A stretch of 64,000 nucleotides of DNA from Paulownia fortunei. Taxonomy: Eukaryota; Streptophyta; Magnoliopsida; Lamiales; Paulowniaceae. Position numbers and translations under genes: made by a program. The stretch lies in contig CM033122.1 of the NCBI GenBank assembly GCA_019321725.1, positions 2,480,001 through 2,544,000 on the forward strand. The letters run 5' to 3'. Positions 41,165-54,500 of this stretch are shown one piece after another (the first letter of the stretch is position 1; each line of letters starts with the position of its first letter). The notes under the pieces are model-generated. The model was given only the letters and a program-made list of their open reading frames with translations, was not told where the DNA came from and ran no database searches.

Positions 41165-44100
41165 ATGGAGATCCAGCTGCCCTTCAATTTCACTACCCTC
41201 CTGCTTTTTTCATCTTTCATCTTCTTACTTATCAAGGCATGGAAGAAATCCAAATCCCCACCAACATACGACAAATTGCCTCCCAGCCCGCCGAAGCTAC
41301 CAGTGATCGGCCACCTACACCACTTGGTGGGCGGGCTGGCACACCATGCACTCAGGAGAGTAGCCCAGAAATACGGATCCGTCTTGCATCTGCAGCTTGG
41401 AGAAGTTTCTGCGGTGGTGATATCATCGCGGCAGGCTGCTAAAGAGGTGCTCACAGTTCAGGACCCTGCGTGCGCAGATAGGCCTGAAAGCATCGGCGGT
41501 AAGATCATGTGGTACAATTACATTGACATTGCCTTCAGTCCCTACAATGAATACTGGAGGCAAATGCGTAAAATATGCATTTTGGAGCTGCTAAGTGCGA
41601 AAAATGTCAAATCTTTCGGGTCTATTAGGCAAGATGAGGTGTCACGTCTCATCAAATCTCTTCAATCATCATCTGGAGAAGCCATCGATCTAACCGAAAA
41701 GGTGTTTGCTTTCACAAGTTCCATCGCGTGCAGGGCGGCGTTTGGTAAAGTGACGAGGGATCGTGACACGTTGATAGCCTTGTTGAAGAAGGCGGTGACG
41801 ATGGCGGGGGGATTTGAGTTGGCTGATCTGTTTCCCTCTTTCAAGTTGCTGCATGTCCTCAGTTGGAACAAATACAAATTGTTGAGGATGCGTCGTAAGC
41901 TAGATACCATTCTTGATGTCATCGTGGAGGAACATAAGTTGAAGCAGAGTGGTGAGTTTGGCGGTGAAGACATAGTCGATGTTCTACTCAGGATGAAGAA
42001 AAATGGAGAACTCGAATTTCCATTTACTAATGACAACATAAAAGCCGTCATTTTTGTAAGTGGTTTTTGTTTCCTCCTTTTGAATACACACATATATTTA
42101 ACTCTACAACAGATTCTTATATATTCCAACTCATGATGTTTATGTTGAGTTTGTTATAATCCTAGGGGTATACGTAACGAAAAATTAAAATTTTTATCAA
42201 ACATAAATTTAGCCCATTTGATTCGAAAGCGATTTTAATGATCGCGCTTATTCAAGTGAATATATAAATAAATATAAAATCGAATTATACCTTTCGTGCA
42301 CTCCGGTTGTTGTAGAGAATGAAGCAATCAATTGCTTATCCTGAACTATCAGAACTCGCAGGAATCCAAGTGTCCACCCTCTATCAGGTCCACGATACGG
42401 AAAGCAACACCAATCAAAAGAATTCGCTAGTATCCTTTTAATTGTTTACTAATCTAGAATCGGAGTATATTTTCAAAAACAATAAAGATTGATTCTTTAA
42501 GTTTTTGAAACAATAATACGAAAAAAATAACAAGAAACTGATTTTCTTTTTCTTTCTTTTCTTTTCTTGAAGAGTAAAAATAGAAGATTTTAAACAAAAT
42601 ATTTTTGCTCAAAATTTTTGAATTTTTAATTATGTAATTTTCATCCCTTATATATAGGGCTGAAAATTTTAATTTTTTTCAACTTTTGGAAAGTTTTTCT
42701 ATTTTGAACTATTTCAAAACCTTATTTTGGAAGGATTCCAAATCTTCCAAAAACTCTTCTTTTTTCACTCTTCTATTGTATGTGGACTAATTTGAAACTA
42801 CATTAATCATCAAAATTGTGTACATACATTGTTGATATTAATTTGAACTTTTCAAATAATATCAAAATAGATATATATCATATATATATATATACTATAA
42901 TTATATTTATACATAAATTAAATCTTAGTGGCCTATTTTATCCTATAAAATTGATCACTATATTTATTTATCTATAAATATGTTAATTAAATAAATTATA
43001 TTTATTTAATTTATTCTCTTTATACTTTAGTGGGGTTCTTAAGTGATCCACATTTATTTTGGGCTTGAACTCAAAAATCCCCAAATCAATTCAATTGATT
43101 CAATCCCAATTTAATCAATTCAATTGATTAATTTAATTTACTCCAATTGGGCTTCCTAATCAAATTAGGTCCAATTAAATAATTCAATTAGTTAATTGAA
43201 TAATTTAATTTAACTATTAAATTAAATAGAACCCTTAATTAATTAATTGATCAGTATTAATTAATTAATTTCTAACCATTGGATAAAATCTAAAATTAAA
43301 AATGTTACTTTCCATAAAGATGTGTGACTCTCTTAGGTTCACTACTAAACTAGTAGTGGGTTTGCAATATTTGTAACTTATGAATAACAATTATTTCAAT
43401 TAATTAATCCGCTTGAAATCAACTCCTTAATTTCAAAAACCTCACTATTCATGAAAACACCTAGCAAGTAATCATGGAAAACTAGTTTTAGCTGAAATAG
43501 CGAGTAAACCTATTTCAGTTGCGAGTACCATATACGTACGGTCCTTTCGATAGCTAATCTCTTGATTGAATATAAGACATGGATTATAAGTCGAAATCCT
43601 AAATAATTCAATTGTTGTGATCCCATTTCAAGTTCCAATGATTTTTGATGAATCACAATTCATTCTGCCTTAGCCAAGGTTTTTGAATCACGAACTATGA
43701 AAACATAGGAGATTCCCTTGTTTAAAAAGACAAGTATTGAATTCTATATTGGCTACTGACAAACCTCCATGCACACCAGTGCAACACCCAACATACCCCC
43801 TTTGTGATTGTCAAGCAATCAGAAGATATATCAAAGTGCTGCAAGATGCACACAGGGCTACCATCGTGCCTCAAGTTTGAGGACTAGTCGTGTACTATCG
43901 CAACACAGAAATTCTTATTTCGACATGCAAAGCCTCCAACTAAAAATTTCTTGCGAGTTATATTCGGTGTACTTGTTCCCTAACAAACACCCACATATAT
44001 GCACTTACGTCTCTACGCTAATGCCAATGGAATGTGACATTCTCGTCTCACAAGCATGCATTATATGTACGAGTCTTATTGAGTTATTTGATGTCCCATC

Positions 44101-44938
44101 TCAAAAAACTCTCGACTCGAAACTTATTTAAAACCAAAACCTTAGAGGCATGTTCCATGATCGCCTAATGTGCAGAAATAAAAAATAAAAAATATAAAAT
44201 AAAATAAATGTCTTTTTATTAATATTATTTTCAATAAAATTATCTTTACAAAAATAAAAGAGTATAATACACCCAATTTATTTGGGGCGTTGGACATCCT
44301 ACTCTAACAGTTTATATACACAGGATGTGTTCTCTGCTGGAACTGAAACATCGTCTACCACTGTTGATTGGGCCATGGCAGAAATCATGAGAAATCCCCG
44401 CGTGATGGCAAAGGTACAGGCAGAAGTATGGGAGGCCTTCAAGGGAAAGAAGACGGTTGAAGAGAGCGACGTCCAGACACTAAAATACCTAAAATTGCTG
44501 ATCAAAGAAACTCTAAGGCTGCACCCTCCGATCCCATTACTCCCAAGAGCTTGCAGAGATGAATGCAAAGTTGATGGTTATTCAATACCTCTCAAATCCA
44601 AAGTCATGATCAATATCTGGTCCATGGGAAGGGATCCAGAGTATTGGCACGAACCCGACAGCTTTCAACCCGAAAGATTTGAGAACATTTCCACAGATTT
44701 CTTGGGGAATAACTTGGAATACATTCCATTCGGTGCAGGAAGAAGGATGTGCCCCGGTATGAGTTTTGGATTGGCAAACATTGAGCTTCCATCGGCTCAA
44801 CTTCTCTACCACTTTGATTGGAAAATGCCTAAAGGAATGACTCCTGATGATATAGACATGAATGAGGCAGATGGGCTTGCCGTCTCAAGAAAGAATGGTC
44901 TTTTCTTGGTTCCCACAGTCTACATCTCTTCCCACTGA
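41165..44938 (+). CDS. CYP71D-like: Cytochrome P450, CYP71D-type (copy A)
   Basis: An ER-anchored heme monooxygenase of the CYP71 clan; CYP71D members often hydroxylate sesquiterpenes, and others act on alkaloids, monoterpenes or flavonoids. Two exons, 41165-42055 and 44324-44938, phase 0, 501 aa, a normal full length. N-terminal membrane helix ([18 protein letters not shown]), Pro-rich hinge [17 protein letters not shown]-helix AGTETSST (residues 302-309), ExxR KETLRL (E359-R362), PERF (413-416) and heme loop [10 protein letters not shown] with Cys440. About 92% identical (about 40 differences by hand count) to the inverted copy at 49795-51392. The intron is 2268 bp because a solo LTR (42143-44309) sits in it; copy B's intron is 92 bp. 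Unlike copy B it has Ser in YGSVLHL (YGPVLHL in B) and Trp in EVWEAF (Arg in B). The frame is intact. The substrate is unknown; the nearby terpene synthase suggests a sesquiterpene. Confidence 0.92.
42143..44309. mobile_element. Solo LTR (2167 bp) in the P450 copy A intron
   Basis: The insert begins TGTTGAG and ends CTCTAACA, i.e. TG...CA termini with imperfect inverted ends. It is flanked by perfect 5-bp direct repeats GTTTA at 42138-42142 and 44310-44314. Removing it with one repeat gives an intron of about 96 bp that aligns with the intron of copy B (shared TATATTCCAACTCATGATG and GTTTATAT.CAG). No gag/pol, primer-binding site or polypurine tract is visible, so a recombination-derived solo LTR is the simplest reading; a non-coding LTR-like element is the alternative. 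The 107-codon open frame at 43808-44131 is probably chance. Superfamily unknown. Confidence 0.85.
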
Positions 44939-45445
44939 GAACTCATCGTTCTTCACTGCTTGGAGATTTCGGCCGGTTATTAATACCAAATACTTATTAT
45001 CATCTACTTCGATTATAGTTTTATTTTTGAATATGGTAATGAACCGTTAATTTTTGTTTTCTTTTCCATAAATATTATGAACCCTTTCTTCTGCAATCAA
45101 TTTATGGCTCCTTGGCCTAATTTAATTATATGCAAAATGAACACAGAAGCACAAGGAAATTCATATTCATGATTTACTGCAATATTAAATGAAGTGTAAA
45201 GATCTCGCCAACCTGTAGGTATATATATATTTTTTTAAGAAAAAAACTAAATTGTAGATAAGATTTATCGTAGTAAATTACTCACTAAATTAATTTTACC
45301 AAAATGCTGATGTATTTTTCTTTCCACGCAGTTTATAATAAAACTGTCAAAGTCATCCCAAACTGTGGATTGGCTTCTCAACAATATGATTTGAGTTAAT
45401 TGGTTACCTCAACAGGTGGATGAAAATTTCCCAAATCAAATGACT

Positions 45446-45446
<1 letters not shown>

Positions 45447-45488
<42 letters not shown>
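45447..45488. repeat. Compound (AT)n(AG)n microsatellite
   Basis: An AT dinucleotide run passes directly into an AG run. Confidence 0.92.
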
Positions 45489-46289
45489 GGAGCTACAAGC
45501 AGATGCACAACTTCCGTTTCTAACAAGAGAAAGAGACGTTGGATGAATTTCTGTGCTCAATCACTAATGGTTTGAAAATGAAATGAAAATTCATAAACGC
45601 CTTCTTTTCTGTGTATATCGTTTATGATTGGCGTTTCGACACTCAATTCTCTTTTTTCTTTTTTCTTTTTTCTTTTTTTTAATTGAAATTTCGTTACTTT
45701 TCGTGTTTTTCAAAATCAAATGATAACTTTAGTTTTTTTGTTCTGTGTCTTTTGTCTTATCTTAATTACTTTGGTTTCCTTGTTACGCACTAAAATCATC
45801 GAACAGGGACTACTGCACAATACTACCAAAAAGAATGACTACCAATTTTGTTAGCCAACAAGTATAAACGACATATATTTCGTAATTTTCCATTTGGCAT
45901 CTGTACATATTTGACTGTTTTCATTTTGTCATTTTTTTTCCTTTTTCCAAATGTTGTCAGTTTTCTTAAATTCAAGTACAAATTAAAAAATTATGATGTG
46001 GCGGCATTGTGGGTGAGGTCCTCGTTCACGTGGTTGTCCGTCAGAAAAAAAAAAGTATAGATATAAAAAATGAAGTAAAAGATAATTGAATCACAATTAT
46101 AAAATGTTGTCGGATAAAGTTTAGCCATGTGGGGTGGCTAAGCCTAGAGACCAAATTATTGTACATTAAAAAAAAAAATAAGGGTGTCAATATATTTTTT
46201 TTTTATACTCAAATATTTTAATTTCATCAATTAAAATTTGAGCATATAAGATCCCTATTCTTAAAATTTTGAAAGAGATAAATTATAGG

Positions 46290-46528
46290 ATGTGACTAAA
46301 CAAGTTAAGGTCCGCAACACAACTTGTGCATTAGCTTTTATTACCGTCTCCCACACAAACACCTTGTCTTTCAAAATCACAACTGTGTTCCACCAACATA
46401 ATTGTTTTCCAGGATAAATTTTGCCTTCCGAAATAAATTTTAACTTTCAAAAGCTCGTGGAGATTTAAACCTGCATATTGTGATTGCTAGCAAAGAAAGC
46501 ACCACGTTCTTTGGCAGATGAGCTAGGG
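46290..46528 (-). mobile_element. Probable tRNA-derived SINE (no TSD found)
   Basis: Minus strand: A-box-like TAGCTCATCTGC (46525-46514) and, about 42 nt on, B-box-like GGTTTAAATCTC (46471-46460). The downstream body is non-coding. Flanking direct repeats were not identified, so the left end is approximate. Confidence 0.42.
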
Positions 46529-49500
46529 GCAAATGTGACAACATTTATTGCAGCCATAAAGCATGGAAAAATGGCCAACATTTATTGCAATCGTTTAGCA
46601 GCTTCCAATTTGAGGCTGCTTCTATGAAAATAGCCTCGGCAATTTTGGGTACAGGGTTGTGCCTGCAGCTTGAAACTTCTAGGTAGGGAGTTGTATTTGG
46701 AGTAGAATATTAAAATTGTTGCCTATTTTTAGAATAATCAAGAAAAACCTAACTAAAATTTGTGGCGCAAAAGTGTTGGAATAAGAAAGATAAAACTAAA
46801 AAAGCCTAGAAAATAATTCCTAATCACATGATGTCGGTGATTGGAGGATTAACCGAACTTCAAATAAGTATAAAAAGCCTGGAGGCCATTCTTGTGTAAG
46901 TGAGAAAAGATAACAAAAAAGCAATCATTATGGCCTTTTCATCATCATCAGCAACTATTCATCTAACTACACATACTACATTACGGTCCCATTTTGATCC
47001 AAAATAAGCCTACTCACATAAAAAAATCAATATTATATAATATCTCATAAAATAATTACCACCATAGAAGAACGAGAAGTGTAGAGAGAGAAAAAACAAG
47101 AGAGTAGAAAGATATTTTAAATTGAGAAATTTGGGATAATTATAATGCAAGATATATATTCTTGAAAATTATGTACTATTCTTGCTTAAAAATTATTCCA
47201 ATTTGAGTTTTGTGATGCATGAGATATATTCTTAAGAATTTTGTATCCTCAAGGAGAAATTTTGTAAGTCTAATATGAAATTTTTGTAGTGCTTTTTTTT
47301 TTATTATTTGGATTTTTAATGCAAAAATTAATATATTTAATTTTTACACTCTTGCACTTCATCTAAATTTTTTAATTTGATCTCATTTTTAATCTAATTA
47401 AAAAATAATGTTTTACTTCCATACTTCTATGTCATTTATTTTAGTACTTTTTCCTATTAAATATTTCAAAAATAAATAAAAATAGACATTGAAGTAATTA
47501 TAAGGTGAGTTTAGATTTTTTATTATAAATTTATATTTTATATTTTATTTTATGTTATTAAGTGTGTAAAATATTTTTAAAAATAAATATTAGATTATAA
47601 ATTATAGATAATATAAACTTGATATGTATTCATAAAATATAATACATAATTAAATACAAATAAAAACAAAAGGTCGGATATATTCCAAAAGTAAGAAACA
47701 GACATGGAAGAGATTCACATAGGAAACAGACTCTGTTTCCTTAATACTTGAAGGATGAAAATGCCAGTTAACTCATAATTGTTCTTCTAGGATTAAGTTA
47801 ATTAATATTTTAAAAGAATAATTTTATAATTAATATATCATAGCAAACTCTGATATTTAATATGATTATTCATTTTTTCGACCCACATATCTCAATTTCA
47901 AGACTTCAAGTCATCTTATTTAAATAAAATTAAATAAATAGAATATATAAAATAATTTAAAATTTATGCACAATAATATAACTATTTGTTAGTGTACGAA
48001 AGATTAATATATTATTTTTAGGATGAAACTATGGTATTATTTTTCTATTGAAGTCATTTTTTTTATTAATATTATATTTTTTTAGAATTTAATCATTTCT
48101 CTTTATTAGTGAAACTAACTAAATCGCCCTCTGTCCAAAATTATTTAAAACCATAATTTTGTTTTACTTAACAAAATTATAATTTAAAATTATTTTTTAA
48201 TAAAATCACACATAAAAATTTAATTTAAAATTAATAAAAAAATCATAAAATCACACCATAATCACTACGTGTACTTATAATTTTTTATCAAATCAAACAA
48301 GCACCAAGCCCACCACGAAAGCAATTAGCACAATCATATGTATATTGTAATATGTTGTTCTTTTAAGTTAAGGGAAGAATTAATACAAAATCTTGTTCAT
48401 TTTTATCGGTCAACTTACGAAGTGATGCAAACTGCAAGGATTTAACTCCAAGTTTAAAATAAAATGAGGAAACTTATAATAACAAATATTTTCGTATATG
48501 GTGTTGCGTGAACCAAAAAATGAAGTTAATCAAAAAAATAATATAGAGTATTATACATAGGTTGTATCACAAAAGAGTGGTCAAACTAAAATTTTTTGCT
48601 AAAAAATTATTAGGCTCCTTTCTGCTTCTTACTCCGTTACGCGATGAGACCGATTACGTGCTAAAAAGTTGATCTTTTGTTATTAAATTTTGTTATATTT
48701 TTTATTATAATTCATGATTATGTTGTCATTTGTATAATTTTATTTATAAATAAATATATAATAATAATAATTAATATAATATAATAAAAAATCTAATTCC
48801 AAAAAAAAAAAAAAAACAACTCATATGAAATGTGGCGACTCAACGAGGTGGTATTGGGTGGCGGAGATTAGTGTCAATAGGTGGCGGAGATTAGTGTGAT
48901 AGCTTTGTTGGAATTGAGGAATGGGGTAGGTGGTGTTGGGGTTTATGGTTTTCTAAAATTTGGTAAATCTGGACTGTAGATCTGATGACATGACGTATAA
49001 TTATATGTTAATTGAGTGAGGTTATTTCGGAACTTTAGAATTTGATTGCGGACATAAATTTTAATTCATTCTTTGTTTGAAATTTCAATTGGTGTGCTCA
49101 TTTTGTTCCGATTTGGAACCATTCTTTGATTCACAAAATAATGAGGTCCAGCTACATCAGAATTTTTTCAATCGAATGTTTTTTTTAATATATATATTAA
49201 ACATTAAATCGTACAACGTTAGCACTAGTATTTAAATGGTATATTCTCGTCACACCACAAGTATTTTAATGTTTTGGTATTGCTTATAATATGTCCTCTA
49301 CAAATTCTTACGGGGCCATGAACCTAAATTACCAATTTATACACTTTATTTCTCTTTTTCCCTAATTGATGCTTTTCTTGTATATTCTAGAAAAAAGTTG
49401 AAAATTAAAAATTATTTTATATATTGAATATGGTTATTGCATTAAAAAAGGACCATAGGCCTTATTAAAAACAAGGTGTACTTTTCTCTCTCTTTTCTTT

Positions 49501-49794
49501 TGTTTGGTTTTTTGTTTCAAATTGAATGAACTTGGACTTATTATCTAAGAACGATTTAAAATATGTCAACAGGTCACCAGTCAACAAGGTAATCTGACAA
49601 CAAATATTACTTACTAGACATTAATTGTCGTTATTAAGGCCAAGGAGCCGTAATTACACAAGATAGAGTACATTATTTGAAAAGAAAAGAGAAGAAAAGA
49701 AAAATTAACGGTTTTATTACCATATTCAAAAATAAAACTAATCAAAGTAGATGACAGTAAACGATATCTCCGAGCAGTGAAGATTTATGAGTTC

Positions 49795-51392
49795 TCAGTT
49801 GGAAGAGTTGTAGACTGTGGGGACCAAGAAAAGACCATTCTTTCTTGAGACGGCAATTCCTTCTGCCTCAGTCATGTCTATGTCAGCAGGAGTCATTCCA
49901 TTAGGCATTTTCCAATTAAAGTGGTAGAGAAGTTGAGCCAATGGCAGCTCAACGTTTGCCAAACCAAAACTCATACCCGGGCAAATCCTTCTTCCTGCCC
50001 CGAATGGAATGTATTCGAAGTTATTCCCCAAGAAATCTGTGGAACTGTTCTCAAATCTTTCGGGTTGAAAGATTTCGGGTTGGTGCCAATACTCTGGATC
50101 CCTTCCCATGGACCAGATGTTAATCATGACTTTAGATTTGAGAGGGATTGAATATCCATCGACTTTGCATTCATCTCTGCATGCTCTTGGGAGTAATGGG
50201 ATCGGAGGGTGAAGCCTGAAAGTTTCTTTGATCACCAATTTTAGGTACTTTAGCCCCTGGACGTCGCTCTCTTCCACCGTCGTCTTCCCCTTGAAGGCCT
50301 CTCTTACTTCTGTCTGTACCTTTGCCATCACGCGGGGATTTCTCATGAGTTCTGCCATGGCCCAATCAATAGTGGTAGACGATGTTTCAGTTCCAGCAGA
50401 GAACATATCCTGCATATATAAACATCATGAGTTGGAATATATTAACAAAGAAGAATAATACTGAATCTGTTGTGGAGTAGTGCGAAACAAAAACCACTTA
50501 CAAAAATGACGGCTTTGATGTTGTCATTAGTAATTGGGAATTCGAGTTCTCCATTTTTCTTCATCCTGAGTAGAACATCAACTATGTCTTCACCGCCAAA
50601 CTCACCACTCTGCTTCAACTTATGTTCCTCCACGATGACATCAAGAATTGTATCCAGCTTACGGCGCATCCTCAACAATTTGTATTTGTTCCAACTGAGG
50701 ACATGCAGCAACTTGAAAGAGGGAAACAAATCAGCCAACTCAAATCCCCCCGCCATCGTCACCGCCTTCTTCAACAAGGCTATCAACGTGTCACGATCCC
50801 TCATCACTTTACCAAACGCCGCCCTGCACGTGATGGAACTTGTGAACGCAAATACCTTTTCGGTTATATTGATGGCTTCTCCAGATGATGATTGAAGAGA
50901 TTTGACGAGACGTGAGACCTCATCTTGCCTAATAGACCCGAAAGATTTGACATTTTTAGCGCTGAGCAGCTCCAAAATGCAAATTTTACGCATTTGCCTC
51001 CAGTACTCGTTGTAGGGACTGAAGGCAATATCAGTGTAATCGTACCACATGATCTTACTGCCGATGCTTTCAGGCCTATCTGCGCACGCAGGGTCCTGAA
51101 CTTTGAGCACCTCTTTAGCAGCCTGCCGCGATGAAATCACCACCGCCGAAACTTCTCCAAGCTGCAGATGCAAGACGGGTCCGTATTTTTGGGTTACTCT
51201 CCTGAGTGCATGGTGTGGCAGCCCTCCCACCAAGTGGTGGAGGTGGCCTATCACTGGCAGCTTTGGCGGGCTTGGAGGCAATTTTTCGTATTTTGGTGGG
51301 GATTTGGATTTCTTCCATGCTTTGATTAGTAAGAAGATGAAAGATGAAAAAAGCAGGAGGGTAGTGAAGTTGAAGGGGAGCTGGATCTCCAT
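49795..51392 (-). CDS. CYP71D-like: Cytochrome P450, CYP71D-type (copy B)
   Basis: Paralogue of copy A in opposite orientation. Exons 51392-50502 and 50409-49795, phase 0, with a 92-bp intron; 501 aa. Same architecture: N-terminal anchor, [16 protein letters not shown] hinge, AGTETSST I-helix, KETFRL (ExxR), FQPERFEN, heme loop [17 protein letters not shown] is present in the usual form. Exon lengths are identical to copy A (891 and 615 nt). By hand count exon 1 differs at about 15 of 297 residues and exon 2 at about 25 of 204, so divergence is uneven. Changes near substrate-recognition regions (for example WYDYTD against WYNYID, and HQPEIF against HEPDSF) could alter specificity. CYP71D membership is inferred from overall resemblance to sesquiterpene oxidases such as 5-epi-aristolochene dihydroxylase and premnaspirodiene oxygenase. 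All catalytic motifs are intact. Confidence 0.93.
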
Positions 51393-51541
51393 GATCAGAT
51401 ATATGCTAAATTCTGTTCCGAGGTATCGTGTTTATGGGAACAAGAGAATTGGTACAGATGTTAGCTAATATCTGTTCCAAGATCAGATACTTAGTTATTG
51501 TCTCTGGTGTTTGATGAAATTGTTGTACAATCTTTTGCATG

Positions 51542-51549
51542 TATTTATA
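51542..51549 (-). promoter_or_regulatory. TATA box of P450 copy B
   Basis: Minus-strand TATAAATA, about 150 bp before the start codon, with AAAATTTTGCAC before it and AAAGATTGTA after it. It is homologous to the copy A promoter core. Confidence 0.68.
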
Positions 51550-54500
51550 GTGCAAAATTTTAGCAGGAGAAGAAAACAATGCTCTTTGATCAGGAATATT
51601 ATTTTATCTACTGGTTGCTGAATCAAATTTGACTGTTATTGGCAAAATACTTTATTTAATTCTTAGTATTTGTCGTGTGTGCACTGTTTTCTGGCCTCCG
51701 CATTTGAATTTGACAATTACAACTTGATTGCGATAAAATCAAAATAATATTTTTTAGTACTACAGTCAGACATTCGTATAGTATGATTTTACGATACTTT
51801 GTATTATAATTTTTGAATCCAAGTTCACTTCTGCAATATTCATATTATTCGCATGAAATTATGACACAATTAATAGTTTATTTTTTTATTTATGACATAA
51901 TTATTAGTTGATAATCATATCTTTCATTCCATCAATTGTAATTATAAATTAACCAAATATACCAAAAATAATCAAGGCAATCAATAAATTATGTTAATAA
52001 TTAATAAATAAACTTCCTAAACACAAGAAGTAAGTACTAATTAAGAAACAAAATTTGTAGTTTTCTCAAGAAATGTCAAAAAGTAGAAGCACATCAATGT
52101 TATACTTGTCACAACCTTAACTAGTTGCAAAGGCGAATATACATATGTGAGACTTATTCTAAACAATATAACAAATAAGTAAATCTTAAGTATCTCATTA
52201 GTTTAATATTTATTTATTTTCCAAAAAATCTAGGCAGCTAATGCATAACGTGAGTAATATATTTAATAATCATATACAAAATAAACGATTCCATACGAAT
52301 TTAAATCGCTATGAGGTTTATAAAACCTATACCATATATTAAAATATTCGGTACCTATACCAAAACCTATAAATATTTCTCAAAAATATTCAAAATTATA
52401 TAGTGATTTGATTTGATTTACAGCTTTAAAAAACTATAAACACCAAGTTGATACGATATTTTAGCAGTTTTTCGTTATAGTTTTTGTCTGTTTTCCTTTA
52501 TTGTCCAAATTCTATCATTTTTTTTAAAAAGTGCTAATCTTTTTCCTAAGACTTTTCTAACCTAGCAAAGACTTGACTAACAACGAGACTACGGTTATTC
52601 TACAGGTTAATTAGATTAATTAAATTAAACATCAACAGAAGAATTTTCTTCGCGCAGTCACTCACGTGTTTTGGTTATTTATATTTTCCTTTTTGTTTAC
52701 TCTTTATTTTCTCTAATTGATTGATCAATTTCATTGGTTTTCATTAAATCGAAGGGATATGATTAATTACTAGAATTTAAACGACAGACGCAATGTCAAA
52801 CCAAAAAGATTAATTAAAAAAAAATGATATAGTAGTTTTGATATTTGAATCAATAAACTACCAAGAGCCGCAGGAGTTTCCACCTGTCCGCGCTACGGAC
52901 AATTTTTCAGGTGCTGCTTATAATTAGGTCAATGGCATATTCATAAGACGCTAATATTAATGTTATATTTTGTGTATGATAAATTTAGTACATGAATAAA
53001 AATTAAGTATTTTATTTTATAAAAAAAATAAAATATTTAAATAATAAATTTATATTAAATATATGTACACCAAAAGTAATATCTATAAAATTACTATTCA
53101 CATGAAATAAAAAAATAATAATAACAATGGTAAATTTATATATACTTTGATCCGGTCAAATCTTTTTATTCATTTATTTTTTAGTAAAACGGTTAAGTAA
53201 ACTATTATTAATTTAGATGAAAATTCGAATTCAAGAATTTATAATTACTGGGATTTCAGTCGTTGCTACTTAAATTAAGTCTTATTATCCTTTGAACTTA
53301 GACTTCAGGTTCAATTCTTCAGTTCTCTCTCTTAAAGTAAAAAATATATATTTATCAGGTGATCTTGACAGACTTCAATCTTAGTCTAACTACTGGTTTG
53401 AGCAATCAATCGCCTTATTAAATTGACCTTAATTGTTTATACACAGAGATGGGCATCCGAATTGAATTTTCAATTTGGCTAATATTAATTTAACTTTCTA
53501 CCCTCTTCAGTTTCTAAATTACTAACTTATTTTATTTTATTTCTAAATTACTAACTTATTTTGTTTAATTAGCTACTTTTCTAACCTGTAAAATGGGGCA
53601 GGTAGTCTGACTAGTGTTGGCCTAATCACTAGGTCAATGATTAAAAGGTTCAATATAGTTGTGGATTAATCCATCCACTATAGATTATTGGTCTCTGCTT
53701 TTCCAAATAGTGGTGGAAATTTTTTATGGGTTTTTCAACAGTCTGACATGTCGCCCTGCGCGTGCAGAGAGTTACTTTTTTCAACTTTTCTTGGTAGATT
53801 TTTCCCCCATATATGTTCTGTATTTACATCGTTTCAGTGTAGAATACACATACGTCAATCTAATTTTTCGAGTTTTTGGTGTATTTTAATTGGAGAAAAT
53901 TTGTATGAATTTTTGTTAAATTTTATTCGACATAATTTTTACCATTGGTAGAGATCAAACGAACCTAAAATAAATGAATTTTTGAGGTGATTCCAGTTTG
54001 ATTGATGTACTACAGTCCATTGATAATATACATATGAGGTTGATTGATTATGTATGCAGAAGGATATACATAAATTGATTCAGTTCCAATTTCGCATTAG
54101 TAATTGAAAAAATGGGAGTTTTAATCTATTACACTATAAGAATTCTTGAATCGTGCATTAAAATTTGATATATCATATTTAAAAAATGATAAGAACTCTT
54201 CGCTCGTAACAGTCGTTTTATTAAAAATAAATAAATATGTGAACAGCTCTATTAATAGTGATGTGAGCTAAAAGAGATGTACAAAAAGAAAAAAAAAGAA
54301 AAAAAAAGATGAGACAATAAATGAATGTGTTGGCAGTGGATATGATAAATATTAGACATTGATAAGACAGAAAAACAGAGAAGGCGGAGAACCTGCAGAG
54401 GAGCAAAAGTTGTAAGTTATAATGATGAATTTGAGAACTATGATTTTTTATTTTTTTTTATAAATTCTAATCTTTTCTCTTGCATTAGGCTTAAATATTA

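Larger units (their letters stand above)
44939..49794. other. Spacer between the convergent P450 genes
   Basis: About 4.9 kb without a supported gene. Both ends (about 44939-45140 and 49600-49794) are homologous 3' flanks of the two P450s, sharing TTTTATTTTTGAATATGGTA and GGCTCCTTGGCCT in opposite orientation. Inside are an (AT)n(AG)n microsatellite (45447-45488), a SINE-like sequence (about 46290-46530) and an 18-bp motif GTGGCGGAGATTAGTGT repeated near 48858 and 48881. The rest is AT-rich. Confidence 0.6.

Noticed and set aside
43808..44131. 107-codon plus-strand open frame
   Set aside because: Lies wholly inside the solo LTR and has no gag/pol similarity; most likely chance.
53250..53340. 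tRNA-like TTTCAGTCGTTGC ... GGTTCAATTCTT
   Set aside because: Both boxes are weak matches and no tail or duplication was found.
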